Shown one piece after another: positions 1-8,668 of a DNA stretch of 24,797 bases. Every line of letters starts with the position of its first letter. Position 1 is the stretch's first letter. The notes under the pieces are model-generated. The model searched no databases and was not told the DNA's origin. It worked only from the letters and a program-made list of their open reading frames with translations. The stretch is from a virus. Location: IMG/VR virus record IMGVR_UViG_3300017917_004235, positions 1 through 24,797 of that record; one strand, written 5' to 3'. Made by a program: the position numbers and the translations under genes.

Positions 1-323
1 GAAGAACCAGATGTTCCTGAAGAACCAGATGTTCCTGAAGAACCTGAACTTCCGCTAGTTCCTGACGAACCGCTTGAACCAGATGTTCCTGACGAACCAC
101 TTGAACCAGATATTCCTGACGAACCACTTGAACCAGATGTTCCTGATGACCCTGAAGTTCCTGAAGAACCAGATGTTCCTGAAGAACCGCTTGAACCAGA
201 TGTACCTGAACTTCCGCTAGTTCCTGACGACCCAGAACTTCCTGATGTTCCTGAAGATCCATCATTACCTGAAGTTCCGCTAGTTCCTGATGAACCACTT
301 GAACCAGAACTGCCCGAACTTGT
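1..323 (-). repeat. Gly-Ser-Ser / Gly-Thr-Ser triplet repeat (9-bp periodic DNA)
   Basis: On the minus strand every third codon is glycine and the other two are Ser or Thr, for about 35 triplets from residue 287 of the fibre-like protein to the window edge. At DNA level the units are variants of 9 and 18 bp (for example cctgaagaaccagatgtt on the plus strand), with drift between gaa/gac and cca/ccg, so the array is imperfect. The Gly-X-Y period resembles collagen, but there is no proline. It is likely a flexible or trimeric stalk and a recombination-prone length-variable tract. The far end is not visible. Confidence 0.85.
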
Positions 324-1181
324 TGCACCTGTTATTGTTACTGTTATATTTCCAAAACCATTATTAGTTACTGTTGCACCATTAAAAGTTATTCCTGAAA
401 CAGGAAATACTGTTGTGGTCCCATCTCCAACTAATAATTCAGAACCTGAAGTTATACCGGGTATTGATACCGAAGAACCATCACTATTATTTAAAGTAAG
501 TGTTGACGATAAACTATCATATGTTCCTCCTGTAACCGTACCTGTAAATCCTGTAATTGTTATTGTTCCGCCAGTATTGTTATATAAATCTAGTGTTGTT
601 ATTGCCGAATAATATGTTCCACCTGTAATCTGTATGTCACTACCCCAAAATATTTTCCAACGTGCGGTGGCGTTTGTCTCACCATTAATTCCTTCAATTG
701 TTGATCCTGTCCAAGCATTTATAAATGCTTGTCCAGCAGCAGAACGGTTGTTAACTATTGTACTATAGTTACTAACCGTAATTGCAGAACTACCCGTTAA
801 TCCCGTTACATTATTCCATAGCGTTTCATAATTAGGTATAGTATATTGATATACGGTGTCTGTTTCTTGAACATAAACCTGCATACCTAATCTTCTTCTT
901 CCAGAAGAAATATTATCAGAATTTAATGTTATAAAATCAGGTGAAAATGCCGAACCAGTACCTTTTGTAAAATTAATCGGTATTGTATTTGCAGATAATT
1001 GTATATTTGAAGGGTAGGTTGCTGCCGTTAAAATTAATTCTAAATCATGCAAATTATACACCTCCATATAACCTCCTGTTTGTAAAACAGAGAAGTTAGT
1101 ACCAAATGTACTTGTTCTAACAACACTATTCGGACCTGATAATTGTGCGGAAGATAAAGGATTCTGATAAGGAAATGCCAT
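1..1181 (-). CDS. Tail fibre-like structural protein with G-S/T-S repeat tail (3' end outside the window)
   Basis: The frame opens at an ATG at 1181 (MAFPYQNPLSS) and stays open for 393 codons to the window edge, so the C-terminus is missing. Residues 1 to about 180 are a non-repetitive N-terminal part without a recognised family. About residues 183-245 hold two tandem beta-rich units that begin TGGTY and end in GF or GI followed by T. From about residue 287 the protein becomes a strict three-residue repeat, Gly-Ser-Ser or Gly-Thr-Ser, that continues to the edge. Such an arrangement (globular N-terminus, short repeats, low-complexity Gly stalk) fits a trimeric fibre or tail-tip adhesin; that role is an inference. 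The gene lies 30 bases after the stop of the 372-residue protein, at the end of the tail operon. The start is preceded by an A-rich stretch rather than a Shine-Dalgarno sequence. A C-terminal receptor-binding or chaperone domain could lie outside the window. Confidence 0.75.
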   Translation of the reverse strand, partial: MAFPYQNPLSSAQLSGPNSVVRTSTFGTNFSVLQTGGYMEVYNLHDLELILTAATYPSNIQLSANTIPINFTKGTGSAFSPDFITLNSDNISSGRRRLGMQVYVQETDTVYQYTIPNYETLWNNVTGLTGSSAITVSNYSTIVNNRSAAGQAFINAWTGSTIEGINGETNATARWKIFWGSDIQITGGTYYSAITTLDLYNNTGGTITITGFTGTVTGGTYDSLSSTLTLNNSDGSSVSIPGITSGSELLVGDGTTTVFPVSGITFNGATVTNNGFGNITVTITGATSSGSSGSSGSSGTSGTSGNDGSSGTSGSSGSSGTSGSSGTSGSSGSSGTSGSSGTSGSSGTSGSSGSSGISGSSGSSGTSGSSGSSGTSGSSGSSGTSGSSGTSGS

Positions 1182-1211
1182 TTCTTTTACTTATTTAATT
1201 ATCTATAAGTA

Positions 1212-2330
1212 TCATGACTTTGTATTACCTTTAACCCAAAATGTATTTATTAATGGTAAAGATGATGGTTCTGAAAATAATTCTGTCATCCACAATATTC
1301 TATAAGTACCTGATGGAATTGCACATCCTGAAGGAACCACAACATTAACTGACGCATTTGTTACATCAGGAACGCCTCCTGAAATAATTGATGTTGAACA
1401 TGCACCTCCAATACCCACATCAATAGTCATATTATCAAATGTTCCACCAACACCAACCAATGGAATCCAAACCGTATATGTGTATTGAATTGAAGGATTG
1501 ATTTTTGATGTTGTAACCGGAATACTTCCGAACGTATATTGGTTTTGAAAACATCCATAACTATCTATTCCAGTACCTAATGATTGTCTGATAGTACCTG
1601 ATAAAGTTGAAACATTTGTTATAAAGTTTCCAGCGGAACCTGTCCATCCCGAATATTGCACATATAGTTCCATGTCAGAAGCGTATGTTGGTCCTGCAGG
1701 AGTTCCGCTATTACCCCACCCAAAGAACGATACCGCGCCAGAGTCATACATAAATTGACCTAAATTATTTAATGAAGCACTATCTTGTGGTTCTGGGAAT
1801 ACATAAGCCATGTAATTCATGGTGCTAGGTGTAGGTGTTGAAGTTAGCGTTGGTGTTTGAGTGTTAGTTGGTGTAGATGTTTTCGTAATTGTAGGTGTTT
1901 GAGTTGGTGTTTTTGTAATTGTAGGTGTTTGTGTAATTGTTGGAGTAACTGTAGGTGTATTTGTCGGAGTTTCTGTATTTGTTGGTGTATTTGTTGGTGT
2001 AAATCCTGGAGTTCTTGTTGTTGTTGTTGTTTGTGTCGGTGTATTTGTAATTGTAGGTGTTTGAGTTGGTGTTGGTGTTTGTGTTGGAGTTATATTCAGA
2101 GAACATAAAACCACTTTTGTTTTTTTACATCCGAGAGAATCAATAATTATTAATGTTATTTCGGGAGCAGTATCATATATTGATGGTACAACAACATATG
2201 ACACTTCGGGTGGAACTGGTCCATTAGGGATAGTTGTAACAAAAGTTTCGTTATTACCATATACATCCGCTATATAAACATTAACAGGATAAGTAATTCC
2301 GGTAATATAATCCAATCTAATTTGGGTCAT
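1212..2330 (-). CDS. Two-domain tail adhesin-like protein with Thr/Pro linker
   Basis: This is a 372-residue protein in three parts. Residues 1-79 form a small beta-rich domain (starts [11 protein letters not shown], ends with D-S-L-G-C and a second Cys) that is paralogous to the whole 77-residue protein encoded just upstream. Residues 81-169 are a mucin-like linker made almost entirely of Thr-Pro-Thr-x units with Gln, Asn and Ile. Residues 171-372 are a second domain that starts [11 protein letters not shown], is rich in Gly, Ser and aromatic residues and has three Cys; I do not recognise it. No signal peptide or membrane segment is seen. The build, a docking domain on a stiff extended linker with a distal domain, suggests a tail-tip adhesin or decoration protein, which is inferred from architecture and context. 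A 73-base A/T-rich gap separates it from the preceding gene. Confidence 0.8.
   Translation of the reverse strand: MTQIRLDYITGITYPVNVYIADVYGNNETFVTTIPNGPVPPEVSYVVVPSIYDTAPEITLIIIDSLGCKKTKVVLCSLNITPTQTPTPTQTPTITNTPTQTTTTTRTPGFTPTNTPTNTETPTNTPTVTPTITQTPTITKTPTQTPTITKTSTPTNTQTPTLTSTPTPSTMNYMAYVFPEPQDSASLNNLGQFMYDSGAVSFFGWGNSGTPAGPTYASDMELYVQYSGWTGSAGNFITNVSTLSGTIRQSLGTGIDSYGCFQNQYTFGSIPVTTSKINPSIQYTYTVWIPLVGVGGTFDNMTIDVGIGGACSTSIISGGVPDVTNASVNVVVPSGCAIPSGTYRILWMTELFSEPSSLPLINTFWVKGNTKS
1824..2090 (-). repeat. Thr-Pro rich linker-coding repeat
   Basis: Residues 81-169 of the 372-residue protein repeat TPTxTPT-like units with x mostly Gln, Asn or Ile. The DNA is a run of near-identical 6- and 12-bp units (plus strand gttggtgt, gtaattgtaggtgtttg). 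Such tracts change length easily by slippage or recombination. In the protein the tract probably acts as an extended spacer. Confidence 0.85.
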
Positions 2331-2403
2331 GGGATGTACATAATATTATATCCTATAATTATAAACTTTAATTCTTTTTTTGTGTTTAACAAATAAGATT
2401 ATA

Positions 2404-2637
2404 TTATAAACAAGGGACTATTTCAAATTTTTGACAATTGTTACTATCGACAAGTAAAATCATAACCTCATTTGCAGTATCAAGAATTGATGGGACTGTC
2501 ACGTAGTTTACTTGAGGTGGAATCGGTCCACTACTAATATTAGTTATGAATGTCATATTATTTCCGTATATGTCCGCCATATAAATATTAACGGGATAAG
2601 TAACTCCAGATATATAATCTAAACTAATTTGCGTCAT
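2404..2637 (-). CDS. 77-residue stand-alone paralogue of the N-terminal domain of the 372-residue protein
   Basis: The start is set at the ATG at 2637 (MTQISLDYISG). An ATG nine bases further up would add three residues, but 2637 gives an ATGA overlap with the preceding stop and matches the paralogue's start exactly. By eye 46 of 77 positions are identical to residues 1-77 of the 372-residue protein, including YPVN, YGNN, VPSI and both Cys near the end. It lacks the Thr/Pro linker and distal domain. The fold is probably a small beta-sandwich. It may be a capping or docking subunit of the tail tip; the function is unknown. It is translationally coupled to the SprB-repeat gene upstream. Confidence 0.8.
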   Translation of the reverse strand: MTQISLDYISGVTYPVNIYMADIYGNNMTFITNISSGPIPPQVNYVTVPSILDTANEVMILLVDSNNCQKFEIVPCL

Positions 2638-4772
2638 GTTAAACACATTATGTCATATACTATAACAAGTTCTACTATTATTTCTTGTCCACTCAATGAA
2701 TTGTTAGTTTTACTTGTTTCTATTGTTATTTGATTGTTTATTGCATCTATTGTTACGTTACCCACACCCGAAATACTCAATAAGAGACTTTTTAATGTAT
2801 CATACCAAAGATTATCACTTGGTGCGTTAACTAATGTAGTTGCGGTGAAGAATGTTTGTGTTACAACCGTACCTAAAGGTTTAACCGAAACTTTTGCAGT
2901 AAATATTGCCGATACTAAATCACAACTGGTGTTACCTGATGTTAAATCGACAAACCCCTCATTTAACATTTGAAGTAATCCTAATTTGGATGGTGATTGA
3001 ACATTAAACACTTCACTACCCATAACATATGTTTGATATGAAACATATGACGTTGCACAATCTATTGATGTTGTTCTACTAAGTGAGCACCCATTATTAT
3101 CCACAATTATTATACTATACGTACCGGCAGTTAATCCTGTTGCAATAATTTCTTGTGGATTATTTGGGACGTTATTTGACCAATTAAATGTAAATGGTGG
3201 TTTTCCTGATGTAATTATAGTTGTTATTGAACCATCAGAACCATTTCCACACGAAGTTGAGTATAGGGTATAGTTCAAATTTTCACTAGATGTTATATAA
3301 AATTGAGTGGTTTGAGTACATCCAATAGCATCAACAACAGATATTGTATGTTGCCCTGCGGACAAATTTGTAAACGTTACCGCCGACAAATTTGTATCAA
3401 TTACACTAGTCGAATTATCTAAAATATAGTCATACGGTGCAGTTCCTCCAACAGATTTTGTTACAGTAACCAATCCGTTATTTTGATTACAAGTTGTTCC
3501 TGTAACCGATGTTCCTATTGTAAATGAGTTTTCATTAATTAAAATTACTTCGGTAGTATAATAACAAGATGAACTATCTTGCACAATTACTCCATATACC
3601 CCAGTATCTAAATTAGAAAAAATTTGAGTGGTTTGTGAACTACTAACATTATCTTGACTATAATCAGGGTAAATTAATGTATACTGATATGGTGTTGTGC
3701 CTCCGACCACTGAAATTGAAATTTGTCCATTGGTCGCATTACAGGTAGAATTTTGGCCATTAACCGTAACGGAAGCCATTCCAAGAGGTGTTAATAATGT
3801 AACATTTGTAAGTAATTGGCAAAGACCTGAATCAGTAACTAAAAAATTATAATTTCCTGACGATAAACCTGAAAGAGAATATGTTTGTGAATACGATATT
3901 AAGACATCTCCTGTAGATGCCGAATAGTAATAAGGTGCGGTTCCTCCGGTAATTGTTAAATTAATCACACCATCACTTGCAAAACAACTTGGTTGTGTTA
4001 CTGTAAAAATTCCAAGCCCTATTTGGTCAACATCTACAACCGTGGTTGATTGTGTTTGACTACATCCTTTTGCATCAGTCACCGTAACAGAATAATCACC
4101 TTTGGTTAATCCTGTTATTGAGCTGGTTGTGAAAGCATTACTCCAAACATATGTATATGGTGGAACTCCTGTTTGTCCTGTAACAAATATTTTACCTATG
4201 GGTGTTCCTCCACAACTTGAATTTGGTACGGTATATAATCCAAAATTAAATTCACTTGAGTTTTCAATAATGAAGGTTTGGCTTTGTCCTGAACATCCTC
4301 CTAAGTCTTGTGCAATCAAATAATATGTTCCAGCACTTAATCCGCCAAATGTTATTGTTGATAAATTTGTAGTTCCTGATTGTACAAATGTATTATCTGA
4401 TTGATATACGTAAAAATTAGTTGATGAATACAACGATGTTGATGTTCCTGTCACTGATCCGTTAAATAAATTACAAGTTGTGTTTTGAACCGCAACAATA
4501 CTACAACAAACTCCACTTGAGACAGGTATATTGATGTAGAATGAACTATTTGTTGGCACCATACTATCATTAACCCTAACAGAATATACCCCACTAGATA
4601 GTCCTGTTTGTATTGCAGGTTCTGTTGTTATTACATCAGGTGGAAATACAGGATCAACCCAATCAACGGTATATGGTGGAACTCCCCCATATAACTCAAG
4701 ACTAATTACGCCCGAGCTTGTATTTAAACAGTCCCCTGTTAAAGCTAAATTATAATTAAATGGTGTTGCCAT
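2634..4772 (-). CDS. Tail adhesin with seven SprB-like repeats and a shared C-terminal docking domain
   Basis: The 712-residue protein contains seven Ig-like units of about 65-85 residues (roughly residues 8-82, 93-170, 180-245, 256-328, 335-412, 420-494 and 501-570). Each has Cys near its start, then a Gly-Gly/Gly-x-x-P-Y/F-x-Y/F strand, a GL-x-x-G-x-Y turn and, in units 2-7, a closing D-x-x-G-C or similar; unit 1 lacks the closing Cys. This is the pattern of SprB repeats of Bacteroidota surface adhesins. Residues 572-712 form a different domain that is also found at the end of the 995-residue protein encoded just upstream. No signal peptide is present, as expected for a virion protein. The start ATG overlaps the preceding stop by one base (TAATG), which suggests coupled translation. 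A receptor-binding tail fibre or tail-tip protein is the best reading; a decoration role is possible. Confidence 0.85.
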   Translation of the reverse strand: MATPFNYNLALTGDCLNTSSGVISLELYGGVPPYTVDWVDPVFPPDVITTEPAIQTGLSSGVYSVRVNDSMVPTNSSFYINIPVSSGVCCSIVAVQNTTCNLFNGSVTGTSTSLYSSTNFYVYQSDNTFVQSGTTNLSTITFGGLSAGTYYLIAQDLGGCSGQSQTFIIENSSEFNFGLYTVPNSSCGGTPIGKIFVTGQTGVPPYTYVWSNAFTTSSITGLTKGDYSVTVTDAKGCSQTQSTTVVDVDQIGLGIFTVTQPSCFASDGVINLTITGGTAPYYYSASTGDVLISYSQTYSLSGLSSGNYNFLVTDSGLCQLLTNVTLLTPLGMASVTVNGQNSTCNATNGQISISVVGGTTPYQYTLIYPDYSQDNVSSSQTTQIFSNLDTGVYGVIVQDSSSCYYTTEVILINENSFTIGTSVTGTTCNQNNGLVTVTKSVGGTAPYDYILDNSTSVIDTNLSAVTFTNLSAGQHTISVVDAIGCTQTTQFYITSSENLNYTLYSTSCGNGSDGSITTIITSGKPPFTFNWSNNVPNNPQEIIATGLTAGTYSIIIVDNNGCSLSRTTSIDCATSYVSYQTYVMGSEVFNVQSPSKLGLLQMLNEGFVDLTSGNTSCDLVSAIFTAKVSVKPLGTVVTQTFFTATTLVNAPSDNLWYDTLKSLLLSISGVGNVTIDAINNQITIETSKTNNSLSGQEIIVELVIVYDIMCLT
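3063..4751 (-). repeat. Seven tandem SprB-like protein repeats
   Basis: This region codes for residues 8-570 of the 712-residue tail protein. The paired Cys positions are about 100/160, 187/237, 263/318, 344/403, 428/485 and 508/562. Spacing between units is regular at about 75-85 residues. The repeats have diverged, so this is a protein-level and not a DNA-level repeat. Confidence 0.8.
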
Positions 4773-7759
4773 TAAGGATTAATGTTATTACAGTTTATAT
4801 CTATATTAATGCCGACATTTAATGTCAAAGTCTCTTCAAGATTTTGTGGTGTACAAGTTAAACTTGTTATCGTCAACATATTACCATTTAAGAAATAAGT
4901 AAAACCATAATCATAAATCTGTGGTAAAAATTGAATTAGAGAATTTCTCCATAAACTATTAGATGGAACATCGGTACTACCATATCCCGTATAAAATTGT
5001 TCTTGTATTAAAATTTGACCATTAATTCTCAAATCAACGTACCATTTAGACTCAACAGAATTTAATGAACATTGAGTTGGTAATAAATTATTTTGTGTCA
5101 ATAAATTATTAATTCTATTATTTAATATACTACTAAAGTTTGAAACACTTACATCACCATTAAGCCAAGGATATATTGAAAAATCAACATACTCTGTTGA
5201 ACAGGTGTAATCAAAAATATTCCCAATAATATAACAAGGTTCTACAGGAACCGGTATGAATTGACACCCTCTTTGTCTTCTATATACAAATTTTTGTTTT
5301 TGAAAAATTGAATTCTCAAGTCTGGTTCCTCCATTCCAAATAGTTGTTGCGGGAATCATTTGTTCAACCAATTTTGTCCAATATGGACCAATACCATTTA
5401 CATAGTCTATCAATTTTTGATATGTGTACTTGTTATTTGGTATTCCAACGGTGGCTTCCGATTCGAGGTATTTCCAAAAAATAGATTGCAATGTTGGATA
5501 TCCTCCTGTTTTTCCGTCAGTAATATATTGTCTATTTCTAACATTAATCATATTTTCCCAAAATGTTTGTGAAAATTCAAAAAATGTTTTTTTCTTTGGT
5601 TGTGGATCAATAAATGTTGAATCAATTCCGCCAGGGACAGGGTAACTGACAGTTAAACCCGATTCAGGAATCGGATAATCGTATTTTCTCGACATATCCC
5701 AAACATCATATAATAGTCCTTGTGATGGGTTCATGAATATATCAACATTCTTAACATTTAAGACTAATTTTTCATTATCAACAAAATAATAAGCATTATA
5801 GTCCCCTTGTGTTGATACTCTTATTTTATCATCGTCTTTCAACCATGATTTATTATTATCAACAATTCTTCTTAACTTAAATCCTTCATTCATATATGGA
5901 AAATCTCTGAATCTATCCAAATATGTTTGTCCATAAGTAAATGGTTGTAATTGTGTTTGTATATTATAGTTTTGTCCTGTATATACTTGACCAGTAATTT
6001 GAACTTGATCAGGACTTCTATGTGATGGTGTTGTCTCGTACCAACCCGCACCTATTTGGAAAAAAAATGTTTCCGTATTTTTTGGTGCCTTAGGATATCC
6101 CTCGGCGTCGATTGGGTAATCATTTAAATTAATTCGGGTGTATTCATAAACTGAGCTAGAAGTGAATGCTGTATATGTTTTTCCTTTAATCTTATATGTT
6201 GCACCCGTTAGGTAACCCGGTACTTGGTCAACATAGGTTCCTCCAGATATTTTAGCCCACTGTGTTTCAAATTGGTCTAAATTTATTTTTTGGTCTGCTA
6301 AATAAATGTGCTCATTATATTCAATTAAAGAATCGGGAGCACCTATTAATCTCATTATAAACTCAACAGACCTTCTAGTTCCTTTAGATTTAAAAAGATA
6401 AGAAGCATTTAGAATTAAATTTCTATAATATGCATAATTTAATTCTGTCGGAGTCAATGCCTTTGTATATCCCGGATAAGTTGGTGTATTAGTATTACCA
6501 AAAATTGAATCTAAAAAGTCTTCATTCGTGATAGGTGAGAAGTTTGAACTCCATCCTAATGTTTGTGATAGATTAACCAATAATTGTGATGGTATATCGT
6601 TCTCAGGGTTATAATTAACTGAGTTCATATATGCCAACCCATCGATAAATTGTTTTATTTGGTCAAAACTTCTGCCGTATATTTGAAATATTTTTTCAAC
6701 TTTTTGTCCTAAAGTATCAAATTCTTTTAATGAATCTGTCACCAAAAATCTTGAAATTAAATTTGTTTTGAAACTATCTAAATTAACCGCAATATCTTGT
6801 AATTGTTGTAAATAATCGTCGAACCTAAATGACCTAATATCTAAATTCCACGGACCATCTTTTGGCCAAGTAACTTGTTGATAATCGGTATAGAATTGCC
6901 CATCTTGATTTTGTTGTGGTACCTGAAAAACCGCGGTGTATTCGGGTCTAATTAATCTATTCAACAAAAATTGTTCAATCTCATCAAAATTTTCAGAGAA
7001 TGATTTATCAACAATATAGTCATTAGGTCTTATTTGAAAATCTAAATTTGTAGTTGTTGCTGTTGTTCCAAAAGGCGAGCCTGAAACATAAAAAGCAATT
7101 GAACCTGAGGTCATTGTTAATGATGGTTGGAATGATACGACTTTAAAGATATCATCATTAATACTAACACAATAATCCAAGTAAGTATCATATAGATTTC
7201 TATATGGCGATACAGTAATTTCTCTTGCGGAAATATTTGTTGCAGCACTGACGGTATAATCAATATCAAAAGGATTAACAATCCTATCAACATTAACCTC
7301 AAAATATGTTTCATTTGTTACTGAATCATAACTTATATTCACCGCAGTACTACCTGTTGTATAATCAGGTGCATTGAATACTATATCTAAAGATGCTGGA
7401 AAATAATTAATTATTTTTGTGATTGACACACTGAATCTTTTCGCCAAAGACCCATACATCGAAAAATTTAAAACTTCAGAAACATCATAATTAGGATAAA
7501 CACTAAATTGAGTGGCCTGAATTCTTCTACTTTCAATCAGACTATCTATATTCATCGCATCTAAAGTCATTGGTTCTGAGAACGCTCCGACATTAAATGT
7601 TCTATTAACTTTTTCAGTTACCCCTGTAGTAAATTCAAAATTACCTTGCGTAAGACCTCCTCCATCAACAATTTGTAAACCTACTATATTGTCTGAAAAA
7701 GTTCCCGCACCATTTCCTGGTCTCGGTGGATAAAAATATTTTGTTCTTGATGTTGCCAT
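4772..7759 (-). CDS. Large tail/baseplate protein with P2 gpI-like motif
   Basis: The 995-residue protein starts MATSRTKYFYPPRPGNG. The N-terminal third is beta-rich. About residues 270-470 look helical, and near residues 450-470 comes a stretch with FKSKGTRRSVEF and RLIGAP; a K-G-T-R/K motif followed by a hydrophobic helix and L-x-G-x-P is characteristic of P2 gpI-like tail proteins that lie at the baseplate periphery. The C-terminal domain (853-995, starting C-S-T-E-Y-V and ending D-I-N-C) is shared with the 712-residue adhesin. The gene starts in a TAATG overlap with the preceding stop and ends in a TAATG overlap with the adhesin gene. I infer that it connects the baseplate to the tail fibres; the gpI relationship rests on a short motif and is moderate. 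Confidence 0.7.
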   Translation of the reverse strand: MATSRTKYFYPPRPGNGAGTFSDNIVGLQIVDGGGLTQGNFEFTTGVTEKVNRTFNVGAFSEPMTLDAMNIDSLIESRRIQATQFSVYPNYDVSEVLNFSMYGSLAKRFSVSITKIINYFPASLDIVFNAPDYTTGSTAVNISYDSVTNETYFEVNVDRIVNPFDIDYTVSAATNISAREITVSPYRNLYDTYLDYCVSINDDIFKVVSFQPSLTMTSGSIAFYVSGSPFGTTATTTNLDFQIRPNDYIVDKSFSENFDEIEQFLLNRLIRPEYTAVFQVPQQNQDGQFYTDYQQVTWPKDGPWNLDIRSFRFDDYLQQLQDIAVNLDSFKTNLISRFLVTDSLKEFDTLGQKVEKIFQIYGRSFDQIKQFIDGLAYMNSVNYNPENDIPSQLLVNLSQTLGWSSNFSPITNEDFLDSIFGNTNTPTYPGYTKALTPTELNYAYYRNLILNASYLFKSKGTRRSVEFIMRLIGAPDSLIEYNEHIYLADQKINLDQFETQWAKISGGTYVDQVPGYLTGATYKIKGKTYTAFTSSSVYEYTRINLNDYPIDAEGYPKAPKNTETFFFQIGAGWYETTPSHRSPDQVQITGQVYTGQNYNIQTQLQPFTYGQTYLDRFRDFPYMNEGFKLRRIVDNNKSWLKDDDKIRVSTQGDYNAYYFVDNEKLVLNVKNVDIFMNPSQGLLYDVWDMSRKYDYPIPESGLTVSYPVPGGIDSTFIDPQPKKKTFFEFSQTFWENMINVRNRQYITDGKTGGYPTLQSIFWKYLESEATVGIPNNKYTYQKLIDYVNGIGPYWTKLVEQMIPATTIWNGGTRLENSIFQKQKFVYRRQRGCQFIPVPVEPCYIIGNIFDYTCSTEYVDFSIYPWLNGDVSVSNFSSILNNRINNLLTQNNLLPTQCSLNSVESKWYVDLRINGQILIQEQFYTGYGSTDVPSNSLWRNSLIQFLPQIYDYGFTYFLNGNMLTITSLTCTPQNLEETLTLNVGINIDINCNNINP

Positions 7760-8667
7760 TAAGTTGTTATATTTGAGAAGTTTTTACTAAAATCAATGTT
7801 AGTTCCTCTACCTTGTCTAACTTCATACAATAATGCGTTGTATTGGTCTCTAATTTCATATAAGTTGTATTGTCTGTATATGTTATTTTGAGAATCGTAT
7901 ATCGTGTAGATACCATCATCAATTGATTTAGTTTGATTTCCGTAAAGCGCAATTGCAAGAGATGAAATATCATACTCAACCATCTCGACCTCTATCGATA
8001 TAGGGTTAAAAAATGTGTTTGATATTATAATCTCTTGATCTGGTTGTCCGATATATGGTGTTGCATTTGGTTTATTTGTTGGTGATGATGAGGGTGATAA
8101 TGTGAGAAACAACAAATTTGTTGTTCCATCAACATATCTATACCTAATTGATTTTTGAGTTGTATTGACTTCGTTCGTTACAACTGGCTCACAATAAAAG
8201 CTTGACGTTACCATTCTAAAGAAGTTTGGTATTTTAGAACCGTCGGGATTCAAGTACTCAACTCTAAATCCGACTAAACCTTGTGGTACGAATTTGTTTT
8301 GGTATTGTACAGGTACATTTGTAACATCGATGATAATCCCCTTAACATTTGGAAGAGCATTTAGTACTCCACAATCCGTAATTACCGTTCTGATTTGAGC
8401 GGGTCTTAGATATAAATTATAAATTCCTAATGCGTTGAATTGGCTTGCAGGTAAAGTTAAATTATATAATCCACCCAAAACCTCAACACCCGCATTTCCA
8501 CCTGTTTGAGTATTATTAAAATAAGGTCTTAATAATGTTTGAGCGTCAAGCTTACTCAATACAAAATTATCTGTCACATCTCTAGAGGGTGTGTAATTCA
8601 TTATAATTTCAACATCTGCTGGTGAAACATCACTCGGTCTAATTGTACCATAACTTCCAATCGCCAT
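7759..8667 (-). CDS. Tail/baseplate protein of unknown family (302 aa)
   Basis: The protein starts MAIGSYGTIRPSDVSPADVE. The first 60 residues look partly helical, with ITDCGVLNALPNVKGI-type beta segments after about residue 95 and a charged, Tyr-rich C-terminus (YNLYEIRDQYNALLYEVRQG). It has no signal peptide, membrane segment or enzyme motif that I recognise. It lies between the HNH gene and the 995-residue tail protein; before the HNH insertion it would have followed the PKD-domain gene directly. Its stop overlaps the next start (TAATG). A structural tail role is inferred from position only. Confidence 0.65.
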   Translation of the reverse strand: MAIGSYGTIRPSDVSPADVEIIMNYTPSRDVTDNFVLSKLDAQTLLRPYFNNTQTGGNAGVEVLGGLYNLTLPASQFNALGIYNLYLRPAQIRTVITDCGVLNALPNVKGIIIDVTNVPVQYQNKFVPQGLVGFRVEYLNPDGSKIPNFFRMVTSSFYCEPVVTNEVNTTQKSIRYRYVDGTTNLLFLTLSPSSSPTNKPNATPYIGQPDQEIIISNTFFNPISIEVEMVEYDISSLAIALYGNQTKSIDDGIYTIYDSQNNIYRQYNLYEIRDQYNALLYEVRQGRGTNIDFSKNFSNITT

Positions 8668-8668
8668 T

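Noticed and set aside
1-323. CRISPR array
   Set aside because: The short repeats are contiguous, in frame, and code for Gly-Ser/Thr-Ser without unique spacers.
1-612. Plus-strand open frame with Pro-Glu-Glu-Pro-Asp repeats
   Set aside because: It is the exact antisense of the Gly-Ser/Thr-Ser repeat and the units before it. It has no start near the visible edge, lies opposite to all other genes, and its pattern follows from the repeat on the minus strand.
1864-2106. Minus-strand Asn/Tyr/Thr-rich ORF of 80 residues
   Set aside because: It is a shifted frame of the same Thr/Pro repeat, internal to the 372-residue gene.
1857-2108. Plus-strand Cys-rich ORF of 83 residues
   Set aside because: It is the complement of the Thr/Pro linker; the Cys codons are only the reverse of the repeat. 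There is no start context or neighbour that supports it.
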